Positions 19,176 to 28,266 of a stretch of 64,000 nt of DNA are shown piece by piece. Every line of letters begins with the position of its first letter. Position 1 is the stretch's first letter. Source of the stretch: Scybalousia_A sp045221575 (GTDB lineage Bacteria > Bacteroidota > Bacteroidia > Bacteroidales > P3); NCBI GenBank assembly GCA_045221575.1, contig JBGUWU010000023.1, positions 1-64,000 of the forward strand, given 5' to 3'. Made by a program: the position numbers and the translations under genes. The notes under the pieces were generated by a model, which saw only the letters and a program-made list of their open reading frames with translations, was not told the DNA's origin and made no database searches.

Positions 19176-19458
19176 TATTCTTCAAAGAATTTGTTTTTGC
19201 AAAAATATAGAAAAAATTTTAAATACGAAAAACTAATCTCTTAGCTGTACTTTCGCTTAATAGGATAGTAAGACAAGTTAATAAAAAAATAATTTTATTT
19301 ATTTGTTTTAATAGTCTATAAATCAATAGATAACGAAGTTTTTATGTATAATATTCAATAAAAAAACAAAGAATATCAAGTATTCCATAAAATAATTCCA
19401 AGTCATATAACGTTAATAAAAGATAAAGATAGTAATAAACCAAATAAAATAATAGAAA
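19176..19458. other. Gene-free divergent region between der and iorB
   Basis: 283 nt, very A/T-rich. A TATTTTTG -7-like box for der lies on the minus strand at 19200-19207, without a matching -33 box. No trace of iorA or another reading frame is visible. Confidence 0.5.
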
Positions 19459-20043
19459 ATGAAGATAGACATTATATTATGTGGTGTTGGTGGCATGGGA
19501 GCTTTGAGTAGTGCAGCCATCATTTCAAAAGCAGCCTTAGAAATGGGCATGTATATGAAACAAGCAGAAACTCACGGAATGAGCCAAAGAGGTGGTGATG
19601 TTCAATCTCACCTTCGTTTGTCTGACGAACCTATTGCTTCAGACTTAATTCCTGAAGGCGAATGCGATATCATTCTTTCTGTAGAACCAATGGAAGCTTT
19701 GCGTTATGTGAATTTCTTAAACAAGAAAACAGGTTGGATAATAACAAATCAAAATCCTTTTGTTAATATTCCAAATTATCCTGATATGGAAACAATAACC
19801 AAAGAAATAGAAAAGTTCCCTAACCATATCATCTTTGATGCTGACCAAATTGCCAAAGATGTCAATAATCCTAAGGGTACAAACATGGTTGTTTTAGGTG
19901 CTGCAAGCAAATATTTGAAGATAGATCTTGCTAAATTAGAAGATGCAGTTCGTCAAAACTTTGCAAGAAAAGGTGATGCTGTTGTAGAAGCAAATATCCA
20001 AGCACTAAGAGCAGGAAGAGAAGTGGCAGATAAAAAATTATAA
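19459..20043 (+). CDS. iorB: Indolepyruvate oxidoreductase beta subunit
   Basis: 194 residues matching the gamma/beta-type domain of 2-oxoacid:ferredoxin oxidoreductases. The start IILCGVGGMGALSSAAIISKAA is the family's Gly-rich segment, and the stretch from AETHGMSQRGGDVQSHLR to SDLIPEGECDIILSVEPMEALRY is typical of IorB. With IorA it oxidises arylpyruvates from aromatic amino acids to aryl-acetyl-CoA, reducing ferredoxin. IorA, which carries the thiamine site and ferredoxin clusters and is usually the adjacent gene, is not in the window. A strong hairpin terminator follows, so this is a single-gene unit. Confidence 0.92.
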   Translation: MKIDIILCGVGGMGALSSAAIISKAALEMGMYMKQAETHGMSQRGGDVQSHLRLSDEPIASDLIPEGECDIILSVEPMEALRYVNFLNKKTGWIITNQNPFVNIPNYPDMETITKEIEKFPNHIIFDADQIAKDVNNPKGTNMVVLGAASKYLKIDLAKLEDAVRQNFARKGDAVVEANIQALRAGREVADKKL

Positions 20044-20062
20044 ACACTATTTCATATAAATA

Positions 20063-20105
20063 AATCACCTGTAAGAAGATATTCTTGCAGGTGATTTTGT
20101 TTTTG
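20063..20105 (+). terminator. Terminator after iorB
   Basis: A 14-bp stem (20063-20076 with 20083-20096, one G.U pair) and a 6-nt loop, followed by a T-rich tract. Confidence 0.85.
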
Positions 20106-20227
20106 TGCTGTATAAATCCAATCTCGCATAAAGATATTTGTTTTTCCCCCTCTAAACAAAGATTGTCGAAAAATAAAACAAGTTTAACATAAGAAAAACT
20201 TAGTTTTTAATACTAAAATTTTGATTA

Positions 20228-22681
20228 TTAATTTAATTCCACTATAGTTATTCCTTCGCCTCCAAATTCTATTCTTTCAGGATAAAAATTTTTTACATCA
20301 GGAAGAGTTTTCAAATAATCTCTTATCAGGACTTTGAGAATGCCATCGCCTTTGCCATGCAGAATTTTTATTTGTCTTTCTCCTAATAAGCGTGCTGTGT
20401 CTAAAAGGTCAGCAACTTTTTTCAATGCATCTTCACCTCTTTCACCTCTAAGGTCTATCTGAGGAGAGAATTTAGCACGTATTTCGTTAATTCTGTTCAT
20501 TATTGGATTAGAGACAAAAGAATTAGCGTTCTTTTTGTTGTTTCTTTCTTGGCGGAGATAGCTTTGTTTATCTATCTTTTTAACATTGTTTAAACGGGTT
20601 TTGATACTCATTATACCATTGATGAGTTCTACACTGTTTTTTCCAACGCTTTTAACCTCCATAACATTTTCTTCTTCGCCAAAAACGACATAATCTCCCT
20701 CAACAATAGGACTATGAACAATTTTTAAGTGTGTTTTCTTTATAAGGTTATGTTCTGAGTTAGAGTTCTTAGAAGATTTGTTTACAAAAACCTCTTCTTG
20801 TTTAATATCTTCACTAAGTTGTTCTATATGTTCTTTGACTTCTTGTTTAAGTTGTTTTACTTTCTCTTTCTCAGCTTTTGAAGAATGGATTTGTTCTATA
20901 GTTTTTTCTATTCTACTGTTTGCTCCTTGAAGAATTTCCTTTGCTTGAGAACGTGCTTGATTTAGAATATCTTTCTTTTCCAAAGATAATCTTTCTTCTA
21001 AAACCTTGTATTTCTGAACGATTTTATACAATTCTTCATCGTACTCTGTCATTCTTCTACGTTCTTTTTGAAGAGAAAGTTTTTCAACCTCTATTTGTTG
21101 AAGTTCTTGTTCAAAACGCACTTGAGCAGTTCCTACCTTTTGTTTGGCAGATTCAATGATGTTTTTGCTTAATCCTATTCTCTGAGCTATTTCAAAAGCA
21201 AAACTACTGCCAGGAGTTCCTATGCTTAAAGTAAATAGAGGTAACATCTTTTCGTTATCAAAAAGCATAGCCCCGTTTATTATGGAAGAATGGTTAAGAG
21301 CGAGGTGTTTAAGGTTTGAATAGTGCGTTGTAACAACTCCCCACGCCTTTATTTCATTAAGATATTCTAATATACTTTCAGCTATTGCTCCTCCTATACT
21401 TGGATCTGTTCCTGCACCGCACTCATCAATAAGAAACATAGAGTCTTTGTCAGCATTTTCGCAAATAGTTTTCATTTGTAATAAGTGAGAAGAATAGGTG
21501 CTGAGGTCGTTTTCTATACTTTGTGAATCACCAATGGAGATAAATATATCGTCAAAGACACCCATCTGAGAAGTTTCCTTCATTGGCACAAGCAAACCGC
21601 ACTGTATCATATATTGTAGCAAAGCAACAGTTTTTAAACAAACTGATTTACCACCTGCATTTGGCCCAGAAACGATAAGTATTCTATGTTCTTTGTCAAG
21701 AGATATTCTTAAAGGAACTATGTTTTTATGTTTTTTCTTTAAAGATGCCTCTAACAAAGGGTGTCTTGCTTCATACCAATTAAGAAAAGGCACAGATTTG
21801 ATGTCAGGTTTTGTTGATTTTGTTTCTATAGCGTATAATGTTCTTGCTTTAATAAAGTCTATATTTACAAGAAAAGAATAACAATATAAAATATTCTCCA
21901 AATCTTCTCTTAGTATATTGGAAAACTCTAATAGAATTCTGTGAATTTCTCTTTGTTCTTCAAGAAATAGTTCTTTGATTTCAAAGTTTAGTTCTACTAT
22001 TTCTTCAGGTTCAATATAGAATGTTTGACCTGTTTGTGAGGTATCGTGAAGAATGCCTTTGATTTGTTTTTTGAAGGAAGATTTTACAGGGATAACCAAA
22101 GAACCATTGCGAATGGTTATATCATCATCAGAAGAAGTCCAACCATTTGTCTTAGAGTGAGAGAGAATACTTTGGATTTTACGACTCATTTGCGATTTGT
22201 ACCTATCTTGTTTTTGTCGTATTTCTCTAAGCAAAGGCGAACAACTTTCTTTAATTTCACCATTGTCATCTATAATACGAGAACATTCTTTTAGAATATC
22301 TTCATTAAAGAGGATATTTAGGTAAGTTTTTTTTAGGGTAGGAAATTTCTCTTGTTGTTCATTAGAAAGAAAAGATATTATGTTTTTTATGGTAGAGTAT
22401 GAAAGAAGAAAAGTCTTCATATCTTGTTGAGATATGCAGGAGTTTTCTATTCTTAGTTCTTTTAAAAAATGAGTGCAATCAAAATAATTATCTTGTGGAA
22501 AATCTTTTATTCCAAGTAAAAGACTTTTCATTTCATAACTTTCTTGTAGAAGGGTATTTATTTTGTCGTAGTCTGTAAGAAAATGCAAATTTTCAACTAA
22601 AATTTTTGCAGAAAGAGTATTGCATTTCTCTTTTATAGTATTTTGAATTTCGTTGAATCCAATTTCGTTTGCTTTTATCAT
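20228..22681 (-). CDS. mutS2: Endonuclease MutS2
   Basis: 817 residues. A MutS-like core and clamp region (1-300) precede the ABC-type ATPase with Walker A GPNAGGKS (339-346), Walker B FLIDECGAGTDP and VVTTHYSNLKHLA. A long charged coiled coil (about 515-640) follows, then a KOW-like stretch and a C-terminal Smr domain (about 740-817) with IDLRGERGEDAL and ILHGKGDGIL. MutS2 lacks the mismatch-recognition domain of MutS; known roles are suppression of recombination and rescue of collided ribosomes by the Smr nuclease. The ATG overlaps the stop of the upstream permease gene by one base. Confidence 0.95.
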   Translation of the reverse strand: MIKANEIGFNEIQNTIKEKCNTLSAKILVENLHFLTDYDKINTLLQESYEMKSLLLGIKDFPQDNYFDCTHFLKELRIENSCISQQDMKTFLLSYSTIKNIISFLSNEQQEKFPTLKKTYLNILFNEDILKECSRIIDDNGEIKESCSPLLREIRQKQDRYKSQMSRKIQSILSHSKTNGWTSSDDDITIRNGSLVIPVKSSFKKQIKGILHDTSQTGQTFYIEPEEIVELNFEIKELFLEEQREIHRILLEFSNILREDLENILYCYSFLVNIDFIKARTLYAIETKSTKPDIKSVPFLNWYEARHPLLEASLKKKHKNIVPLRISLDKEHRILIVSGPNAGGKSVCLKTVALLQYMIQCGLLVPMKETSQMGVFDDIFISIGDSQSIENDLSTYSSHLLQMKTICENADKDSMFLIDECGAGTDPSIGGAIAESILEYLNEIKAWGVVTTHYSNLKHLALNHSSIINGAMLFDNEKMLPLFTLSIGTPGSSFAFEIAQRIGLSKNIIESAKQKVGTAQVRFEQELQQIEVEKLSLQKERRRMTEYDEELYKIVQKYKVLEERLSLEKKDILNQARSQAKEILQGANSRIEKTIEQIHSSKAEKEKVKQLKQEVKEHIEQLSEDIKQEEVFVNKSSKNSNSEHNLIKKTHLKIVHSPIVEGDYVVFGEEENVMEVKSVGKNSVELINGIMSIKTRLNNVKKIDKQSYLRQERNNKKNANSFVSNPIMNRINEIRAKFSPQIDLRGERGEDALKKVADLLDTARLLGERQIKILHGKGDGILKVLIRDYLKTLPDVKNFYPERIEFGGEGITIVELN

Positions 22682-23802
22682 TATCCTATCTCTTTGGTTA
22701 AGGCTTTAATGAACTTCCACTTGGAAAAGAACTCTTTGGCAATAATTCTTAAAAATGTATATACAGGTATTGCTAAGATCATACCTAAAATTCCTCCTAC
22801 TTTTCCAGCCATAAGAATGACAAGAAATATTTCTAAAGGTTGTGCTTTAACACTTTTAGAGTAAATAAAAGGTTGAAGAAGAAAATCATCAATAAGTTTA
22901 ACTATCAAAAAGATAATTAAAAAAGTAAGAATTAAAGGAAAAATATCTCCATTAGGATTTTTTGAGAGAAAGTCAGTAATAAGTATCATCAAACCTAAAC
23001 CACCTCCTATTAAAACACCGATATAAGGCAATATAACCATAGTTCCGCAGATACCAGCGATAAGAATAGCGTTGTTAAATCCTACAATATAAAATCCTAT
23101 ACTAAGAAGAGTTATCATAAGAAGTATTTCACAGAATATGCCAACAAAATATCTTGAAATTAAACGACGAGTGTTGTTGATAATATTATGAACTTCGGGA
23201 ATATATTTATCAGGAGTAACATTATCAACAAAACGTATAACAGTATGAGAATCTTTTAAAAAGAAGAAAGTAACAAACATAGTTATAAAAATACCCATAA
23301 TAAGACTTGAAGCAAAAGAAAGAAGGCTTGGTGCAAGTGTTGTTAGTTTAAAACTACTAAGAATAGCCATTATTTTTTCACTAATAAAAGTTTCAAGACT
23401 AAGATTTTCTGGTAAAAGATTATATGTAGCTATATATTTTTCTATGTTTCTTATATGAAAGGAGTAATACTCTGATATTTTTTCAATATCTAAGTCAGCA
23501 AAACTCATAGCCTGAGAAACAATTAAAGGAACAAGTAGATAGATTACTAAAGCTAATATACTTGCTTCTAATAACAAGGTTAAGCCAGCACAAAGACTTT
23601 TAGGAAGATGATATTTCTTGATTTTTACCTTTTCTAAGAAACTCATAATAGGTCGTCCTACTAAAGAAAAGATAATAGCAAGGAAGATACAACTCATTAA
23701 AAATCTAAAATACCAAAGCAAGAAGAGAACTAAAGCAACAACAGCAATGCTAACAATCCACTTAACAACCTTTGGAAACGCAAATCTATCTTCTTTCAAC
23801 AT
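22681..23802 (-). CDS. AI-2E family transporter
   Basis: 373 residues with about eight hydrophobic helices and the family's C-terminal half: GICGTMVILPYIGVLIGGGLG, DDFLLQPFIYSKSVKAQPLEIFLVIL and GKVGGILGMILAIPVYTFLR (each matched in part). Members export diverse small molecules or act as Na+/H+ antiporters; the AI-2 link of the prototype should not be assumed. It is cotranscribed with mutS2 through a one-base overlap. Confidence 0.9.
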   Translation of the reverse strand: MLKEDRFAFPKVVKWIVSIAVVALVLFLLWYFRFLMSCIFLAIIFSLVGRPIMSFLEKVKIKKYHLPKSLCAGLTLLLEASILALVIYLLVPLIVSQAMSFADLDIEKISEYYSFHIRNIEKYIATYNLLPENLSLETFISEKIMAILSSFKLTTLAPSLLSFASSLIMGIFITMFVTFFFLKDSHTVIRFVDNVTPDKYIPEVHNIINNTRRLISRYFVGIFCEILLMITLLSIGFYIVGFNNAILIAGICGTMVILPYIGVLIGGGLGLMILITDFLSKNPNGDIFPLILTFLIIFLIVKLIDDFLLQPFIYSKSVKAQPLEIFLVILMAGKVGGILGMILAIPVYTFLRIIAKEFFSKWKFIKALTKEIG

Positions 23803-23823
23803 AATTATATTGGTAGAGTTAAG

Positions 23824-24261
23824 TTAATTATCCTCTCTGTTCCATTCTGCACAAGAAGAAGCAGTTTCGTAAAGGAGTATTTTGTAAAGTTCAACGTGTT
23901 TAGGTAGCAGATTCTCTATTCTTTCTTTGATGTGTAATACAAGATTCTCACAAGTGGGCTGAAAATCAACGATACATTTTTTTGTATCCATCATTTCTAT
24001 TGCTTTAATGTAAGGAGAGTTTCTTTCAATAACGAAACAGTGATCAAAGATGTCTAAGATATTTTCTTTAACAATTCTTTTTAATTCTCTAAAATCCATA
24101 ACCATGCCAAAAGAAGATGAAGCACTGTCTTTAGATGGTTCTCCTCTTAGAGTAATAAACAACTTGTAACTATGTCCATGTATGTTTCTGCAAGCACCAT
24201 TGTAGTTATTTAAACAATGGCTCATTTCAAAATGGAACTCTTTTGTTATTCTTATTTTCAT
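23824..24261 (-). CDS. queD: 6-carboxy-tetrahydropterin synthase (QueD/PTPS family)
   Basis: 145 residues. Zinc ligands His15, His28 and His30 are in place (MSHC, CRNIHGH), and the catalytic Cys24 is in the CxxxHGH motif. The PTCENL segment near residue 112 and LYETASSCAEW near the end match the substrate pocket. QueD turns 7,8-dihydroneopterin triphosphate into 6-carboxy-tetrahydropterin for queuosine and other deazapurines. The start overlaps the ftsE-like stop by four bases (ATGA). queC and queE are not nearby. Confidence 0.92.
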   Translation of the reverse strand: MKIRITKEFHFEMSHCLNNYNGACRNIHGHSYKLFITLRGEPSKDSASSSFGMVMDFRELKRIVKENILDIFDHCFVIERNSPYIKAIEMMDTKKCIVDFQPTCENLVLHIKERIENLLPKHVELYKILLYETASSCAEWNREDN

Positions 24262-24935
24262 TCTATTATTTTACCGTTTTCACAAGAAATTACACGAGAA
24301 CGAAAGTCGTTGATGATAAGATAATCGTGCGTAGCCATAAGGATAGTAGTGTTGTTCTCTTTGTTAAGTTTAAGTAATAGTTTAACTATTTCTTCAGATG
24401 TTATTGGGTCAAGGTTTCCCGTTGGTTCGTCTGCTATTATCATTTCAGGAGCATTAACAGTTGCACGAGCAAGAACAATTCTTTGCATCTCTCCCTCAGA
24501 TAGATTATAAGGATAAACATCTGCTTTATCTTGCAAGCCTACTTCTTCTAAGCATTGCATAACTCTTGTTTTAATAAAGTTTTTGTCTTTGTTTCCTGTA
24601 GCTTTTAAGACAAAAGCAAGATTGTTAAACACTGTTCTGTCGTTTAATAACTGCATATCTTGAAAGACAATGCCCAACTTTCTCCTAAGTAATGGTATAT
24701 TTCGTTTTGAAATGTTTTTCAGATTAAATCCACATATTTCACCCTCACCACTTTCAATAGGAATATCAGCATACATAGCCCTAAGAAGAGTAGATTTTCC
24801 TGCTCCTGTTTTACCTATTAAATAAACAAATTCTCCTTTTTTTATTGTAAGGTTAATGTCTGTTAGTATCGTCTTGTCGTATGAAAGAGATACATTCTTC
24901 ATAAAAACTGAAAGATCTTTTGTTTTTTCGTCCAT
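24258..24935 (-). CDS. ftsE: FtsE-like ABC ATPase
   Basis: 225 residues. Walker A is GKTGAGKS (41-48), Q-loop VFQDMQLL, signature LSEGEMQR (in place of the usual LSGGEQQR) and Walker B MIIADEPTGNLD. Short length and the pattern after Walker A resemble FtsE, the ATPase that with FtsX controls septal peptidoglycan hydrolases. ftsX is not adjacent, as is common in Bacteroidota, so LolD or another small ATPase is a less likely alternative. It is packed between queD (4-nt overlap) and the MraY/WecA-like gene (2-nt gap). Confidence 0.85.
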   Translation of the reverse strand: MDEKTKDLSVFMKNVSLSYDKTILTDINLTIKKGEFVYLIGKTGAGKSTLLRAMYADIPIESGEGEICGFNLKNISKRNIPLLRRKLGIVFQDMQLLNDRTVFNNLAFVLKATGNKDKNFIKTRVMQCLEEVGLQDKADVYPYNLSEGEMQRIVLARATVNAPEMIIADEPTGNLDPITSEEIVKLLLKLNKENNTTILMATHDYLIINDFRSRVISCENGKIIE

Positions 24936-24937
24936 GA

Positions 24938-26086
24938 TTACTTTTTATGATTATAAAAACTTCCTTCTCCGATAGCTTTTAATTTATTAACAACAAACAA
25001 ATGCACCAAATGAACATATAAGAACCAAGATGCAATTATTATTAATATAAAAACAATATCAGTAACAAAGAATGCCACCACCGAAGAAAGTATAGAAATA
25101 CCTAAAGAAATAGCAAAAGTAGTAAGAGTACATCTTTGATGAGAATAGCCTAAGCGAATAAAGTAGTGATGTATATGTGTTTCGTCTGCTTTAAAAGGTG
25201 ATTTACCTTTTCTTGCTCTAATAATAAAAACTCTTAAAGTATCTGCCATTGGAAGATAAAAATAACCTAAGAAAGGAGCGATATAGGATTTCATTGTTAA
25301 TGTAGATATTGTTGCTCCTATTGTTATTTCCGCATTATATCTCATTGCAAGAATAGAAAAAATAGTTATCAAAGTTCCAATAAACAAAGAGCCTGTATCT
25401 CCCATAAATATTGTTGCTTTTTGCCAATTGTATTTAAGAAAGCCCACAATGGCTCCAACAATAGAAACTAAACACACGTTAATAAACAAAGCAGAAAATG
25501 GAACGTGATATATTATTGTGTTACCTACTTGAAGAATAAAGAAAAGAAAGAGAAATAAAAAAGTATTGACAGCTTGCATTCCAGCTTGTCCATCTATACC
25601 GTCTATAAGATTATAGGCATTAACCACAATAATAAAGAAACAAACTGTTGCTCCATATCCAATCCATTCGGGAATATATATTATTTGAGTAGGAGAGAAA
25701 CCTGTTAATGCTGTTACTCTTACTCCCATATAAGCAAGCAAAAGACCAATAACTACTTCAAAACAAAGTTTTGTCCAAGGGCTGATGTCGTTCATATCAT
25801 CTCGTATTCCCACAAACACCATAATAAGTATAGCAGTAGCTAAAGAAACAATTAAAGCAACATCTGTTACTCTGAAATAGGTGAAAACCATTGCAGCTAC
25901 AGTGAGAGCAAAACTTATAAAGATGATTATTCCACCCATGTGAGCTGTGTAACCTGTGTGTATTTTTCTTCCTCCGCTTTTGTCTAAGAACTTATATTTC
26001 ACCATTAATTTTATAAATGGAGGCATAAGCAATAATGACACCACTAAAGCCAAAACAAATGACATTATATATGTTCCTGCATTCAT
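24938..26086 (-). CDS. MraY/WecA-like polyprenyl-phosphate sugar-1-phosphate transferase
   Basis: 382 residues with about 11 membrane helices. Family motifs are FVGIRDDMNDISPW (about 90-103), VVNAYNLIDGIDG (about 154-166), IFMGDTGSLFIG (about 222-233) and the HIHH loop (about 302). These are the Mg2+ and nucleotide-binding segments of glycosyltransferase family 4. The length and lack of MraY-specific signatures favour a WecA-like enzyme that starts O-antigen, capsule or other envelope glycan synthesis on undecaprenyl phosphate. Confidence 0.9.
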   Translation of the reverse strand: MNAGTYIMSFVLALVVSLLLMPPFIKLMVKYKFLDKSGGRKIHTGYTAHMGGIIIFISFALTVAAMVFTYFRVTDVALIVSLATAILIMVFVGIRDDMNDISPWTKLCFEVVIGLLLAYMGVRVTALTGFSPTQIIYIPEWIGYGATVCFFIIVVNAYNLIDGIDGQAGMQAVNTFLFLFLFFILQVGNTIIYHVPFSALFINVCLVSIVGAIVGFLKYNWQKATIFMGDTGSLFIGTLITIFSILAMRYNAEITIGATISTLTMKSYIAPFLGYFYLPMADTLRVFIIRARKGKSPFKADETHIHHYFIRLGYSHQRCTLTTFAISLGISILSSVVAFFVTDIVFILIIIASWFLYVHLVHLFVVNKLKAIGEGSFYNHKK

Positions 26087-26192
26087 ATTATAGGTGATTA
26101 ATTAAACAAAATTGTTTGGCAAAAGTACGATATTTTTTATTATATATGAAAGTTTAATGTAAATTTCTTTAATAAAAGCAATAACAAACAAT

Positions 26193-26220
26193 AAAAAAGG
26201 GAACATAAAACTGTTCCCTT
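26193..26220 (-). terminator. Terminator after hpf
   Basis: Arms AAGGGAACA (26197-26205) and TGTTCCCTT (26212-26220) form a perfect 9-bp stem with a 6-nt loop; on the minus strand it is followed by a run of six T. Confidence 0.9.
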
Positions 26221-26246
26221 ATGTTTAATATCGGATGTAGTAAGTA

Positions 26247-26537
26247 TTATTGTTTGTCTTTTAACTTACCTATTTGATGTTTTAAGGCATCTATTGCGAG
26301 CATAACCGCCTCTTCAAAACTATCGGCTTGTTTTGACGCAAACAAATCAGAACCTTTTATAACAAGACGTACATCTGCAATCTTGTTATTGTCGCTTTCT
26401 GGCTTTTCTACTTTTAGTGTAACCTCAGCATCGATAATGTTAGATAGTTGTCGTTCAAGTTTAGAAACTTTGTCTTCTACAAAAGCAAGAAGTTTCTCAT
26501 CGGCTTTAAACTTTACAGCATTAATTTTTACGTTCAT
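26247..26537 (-). CDS. hpf: Ribosome hibernation-promoting factor, short form
   Basis: 96 residues matching the S30AE/HPF fold: MNVKINAVKFKADEKLLAFVEDKV, KLERQLSNIIDAEVTLKV and DLFASKQADSFEEAVMLAIDALKHQ (in part). Lacking the C-terminal dimerisation domain, it is the short type that acts at the decoding centre of idle ribosomes. It is the last gene of rpsU-xerC-hpf. Its start is preceded by a strong Shine-Dalgarno sequence, unusual in this genome and noted separately. Confidence 0.93.
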   Translation of the reverse strand: MNVKINAVKFKADEKLLAFVEDKVSKLERQLSNIIDAEVTLKVEKPESDNNKIADVRLVIKGSDLFASKQADSFEEAVMLAIDALKHQIGKLKDKQ

Positions 26538-26543
26538 AATATT

Positions 26544-26550
26544 ACCTCCT
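26544..26550 (-). promoter_or_regulatory. Shine-Dalgarno sequence of hpf
   Basis: AGGAGGT on the minus strand, six nt before the ATG. It pairs perfectly with the 3' tail of 16S rRNA. Most genes in the window have A/T-rich leaders with nothing comparable. Confidence 0.85.
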
Positions 26551-26555
26551 AAAAT

Positions 26556-27437
26556 TTAATTTATACTTTTAAAAGCATTCTTATATTCTTCTTTAAGCTG
26601 TTCTATTGTGGTGTGAATGTATTTCTCTGTTGTTGTTATGGAAACATGTCCCAACAAGTTTTTTACATTGTTTATCTCTGCTCCATTATCTATTAAGTGA
26701 GTTGCACATGTATGACGAAATACATGAGGCGATTTCTTTTCAACACTATAGACTAAAAGCTTTTTATGTATCATATTATACAATTGATTTTCACTAAGTG
26801 CTTTTCCTTTTTTATCCACAAATAAGAACTCTTCTTTTATATTTAAACGATGTTTTAGGTCAATATATTTTATTAAATCATCAACAATTTTTTGATTTAT
26901 TATAACAATTCTTTCTTTCCTTCTCTTACCCAAGACTTTGAAACTGTAATTAGAAAAAGAAATATCTTTCTCTTTTATTCCTAAAAGCTCAGCTTGTCTT
27001 ATTCCTGTGCAGTAAAGAATTTCTATTATTATGTGATTTCTTAATTCAATGAGATTATTTGTATCATAGTTTTCGTTTAGAAGTTCTTGCATATCATCTT
27101 TAGAAATAAAAGACATTTTTCTTTGAGGAATTTTCGGAGCAATGATTTTTGGCATAGGGTTTATTATCTTTTCATCTTGTTTTTCTAAGTAGTTGAAGTA
27201 AGTCCTCAAAGCAGAAATCTTTCTATTAATAGAACGGTTTGATACTCCTTTCTCCGACAAATCCATTATCCAAACTCTAACGATATTTGTCTTTATGTTT
27301 TCGTCCGAAGAATCTCCTTCACATATTCTTGCAAGTTCTTGTTCAAACTGAAGCAAATCTATAGAATATGCTTTTATGGTATGCTTGGAGAAGTTTTTTT
27401 GTCTTTCTAAATATGTCAAAAATTCTTGTATTCTCAT
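26556..27437 (-). CDS. Tyrosine recombinase, XerC/XerD-like
   Basis: 293 residues. The N-terminal SAM-like core-binding domain (1-95) is followed by a catalytic domain with Arg147 (CTGIRQAEL), His238 and Arg241 (HVFRHT), His264 (LLGHVS) and the nucleophile Tyr273 (TTTEKYIH). All active residues are intact. Size and the housekeeping context between rpsU and hpf indicate a chromosome-dimer-type Xer recombinase rather than a mobile-element integrase; no att-like repeats or cargo genes adjoin it. A TAATTTTG -7 box lies at 27446-27453. Confidence 0.88.
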   Translation of the reverse strand: MRIQEFLTYLERQKNFSKHTIKAYSIDLLQFEQELARICEGDSSDENIKTNIVRVWIMDLSEKGVSNRSINRKISALRTYFNYLEKQDEKIINPMPKIIAPKIPQRKMSFISKDDMQELLNENYDTNNLIELRNHIIIEILYCTGIRQAELLGIKEKDISFSNYSFKVLGKRRKERIVIINQKIVDDLIKYIDLKHRLNIKEEFLFVDKKGKALSENQLYNMIHKKLLVYSVEKKSPHVFRHTCATHLIDNGAEINNVKNLLGHVSITTTEKYIHTTIEQLKEEYKNAFKSIN

Positions 27438-27460
27438 TTCAATAGCAAAATTACAAAAAA

Positions 27461-27493
27461 AAACTTACAAATCCTAAAATGACCTGTAAGTTT
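27461..27493 (-). terminator. Terminator or attenuator after rpsU
   Basis: Arms AAACTTACA (27461-27469) and TGTAAGTTT (27485-27493) form a 9-bp stem, followed on the minus strand by eight or more T. It separates rpsU from xerC. Confidence 0.85.
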
Positions 27494-27544
27494 CTTTTGT
27501 TTGAGAAGAAGTGTTTTGTCTTCTCCTCTGTGTAATCTTAATGA

Positions 27545-27742
27545 CTATTTATCCATTTCCATTTGTCTAAGGTGCTGAACATATATAGCTTTAAGTTTCT
27601 TTTCTCTTGCAATTACAGATGGTTTAGTAAATTGCTTTCTTGAGCGTAATTCTCTTACAACTCCAGTTTTTTCGAATTTTCTTTTTAGTTTTTTTAAAGC
27701 TCTTTCAATGTTCTCGCCTTCTTTAATAGGGACAATAATCAT
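27545..27742 (-). CDS. rpsU: 30S ribosomal protein bS21
   Basis: 65 residues: MIIVPIKEGENIERALKKLKRKFEKTG, then a very basic tail, as expected for bS21. In Bacteroidota bS21 sits near the 16S 3' end and helps hide the anti-Shine-Dalgarno sequence. The leader carries GAGGT seven nt before the ATG, consistent with feedback control by bS21 itself. Confidence 0.97.
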   Translation of the reverse strand: MIIVPIKEGENIERALKKLKRKFEKTGVVRELRSRKQFTKPSVIAREKKLKAIYVQHLRQMEMDK

Positions 27743-27749
27743 AATTAAT

Positions 27750-27758
27750 ACCTCTTTC
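27750..27758 (-). promoter_or_regulatory. Shine-Dalgarno sequence of rpsU
   Basis: GAAAGAGGT on the minus strand ends seven nt before the rpsU ATG. Known work on Bacteroidota describes rpsU as one of the few genes keeping a functional Shine-Dalgarno sequence for autoregulation. Confidence 0.75.
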
Positions 27759-27817
27759 TTTTTTTAATGTTAATAAAATAAGTTTATTTAATGAGTTTGC
27801 AAAATTAGATATTTTTC

Positions 27818-28243
27818 TTATTCTGACAAAACTTTTTCTAATTTTTCTTGCAACCATACAGGACAACGCATAGGTTTTCTTGTTTTATCATCAACAAAAC
27901 ACAGTTTATTCCAACCTTCACACAAAAGAATTTCTTTCCCATCTTGTTTTCTTAGTACTTTGTACTCAAAATGTATCTTCACGGTTGGTATTTCTTTTAT
28001 GTATGTCCTTATTATAATGTTATCATCATAAACGGCAGGAGTATGATAATGAGCGTATTGTTCAATAAGAGGCATCATTACTCCTCTTTTTTCCATTTCG
28101 TCATAACTGATGCCAATATTTCTCATTGTTTCCTCTCTTCCTATCTCAAAGAAACGAAAATAATTGCTGTTATGCACATAACCCATTTTGTCAGTTTCAT
28201 AGTATTTTACTCTATGAATGAAATCAAAAACATACTCTTTCAT
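27818..28243 (-). CDS. Acyl-CoA thioesterase, hot-dog fold
   Basis: 141 residues. The start YVFDFIHRVKYYETDKMGYVHNSNYFRFFEIGREE (in part: YYETDKMGYVHNSNYFRF, about 13-30) matches the YbgC/4-hydroxybenzoyl-CoA thioesterase type, where the Asp of this motif is catalytic. It hydrolyses short or aryl acyl-CoA thioesters in the cytoplasm; the physiological substrate is unknown. It lies between rpmB and rpsU. Confidence 0.9.
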   Translation of the reverse strand: MKEYVFDFIHRVKYYETDKMGYVHNSNYFRFFEIGREETMRNIGISYDEMEKRGVMMPLIEQYAHYHTPAVYDDNIIIRTYIKEIPTVKIHFEYKVLRKQDGKEILLCEGWNKLCFVDDKTRKPMRCPVWLQEKLEKVLSE

Positions 28244-28266
28244 ATACCTTATTATATATATAACAA

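Noticed and set aside
26556..27437. Tyrosine recombinase as evidence of an integrated mobile element
   Set aside because: It lies between rpsU and hpf, has a housekeeping Xer layout, and no att repeats, tRNA or cargo genes adjoin it.
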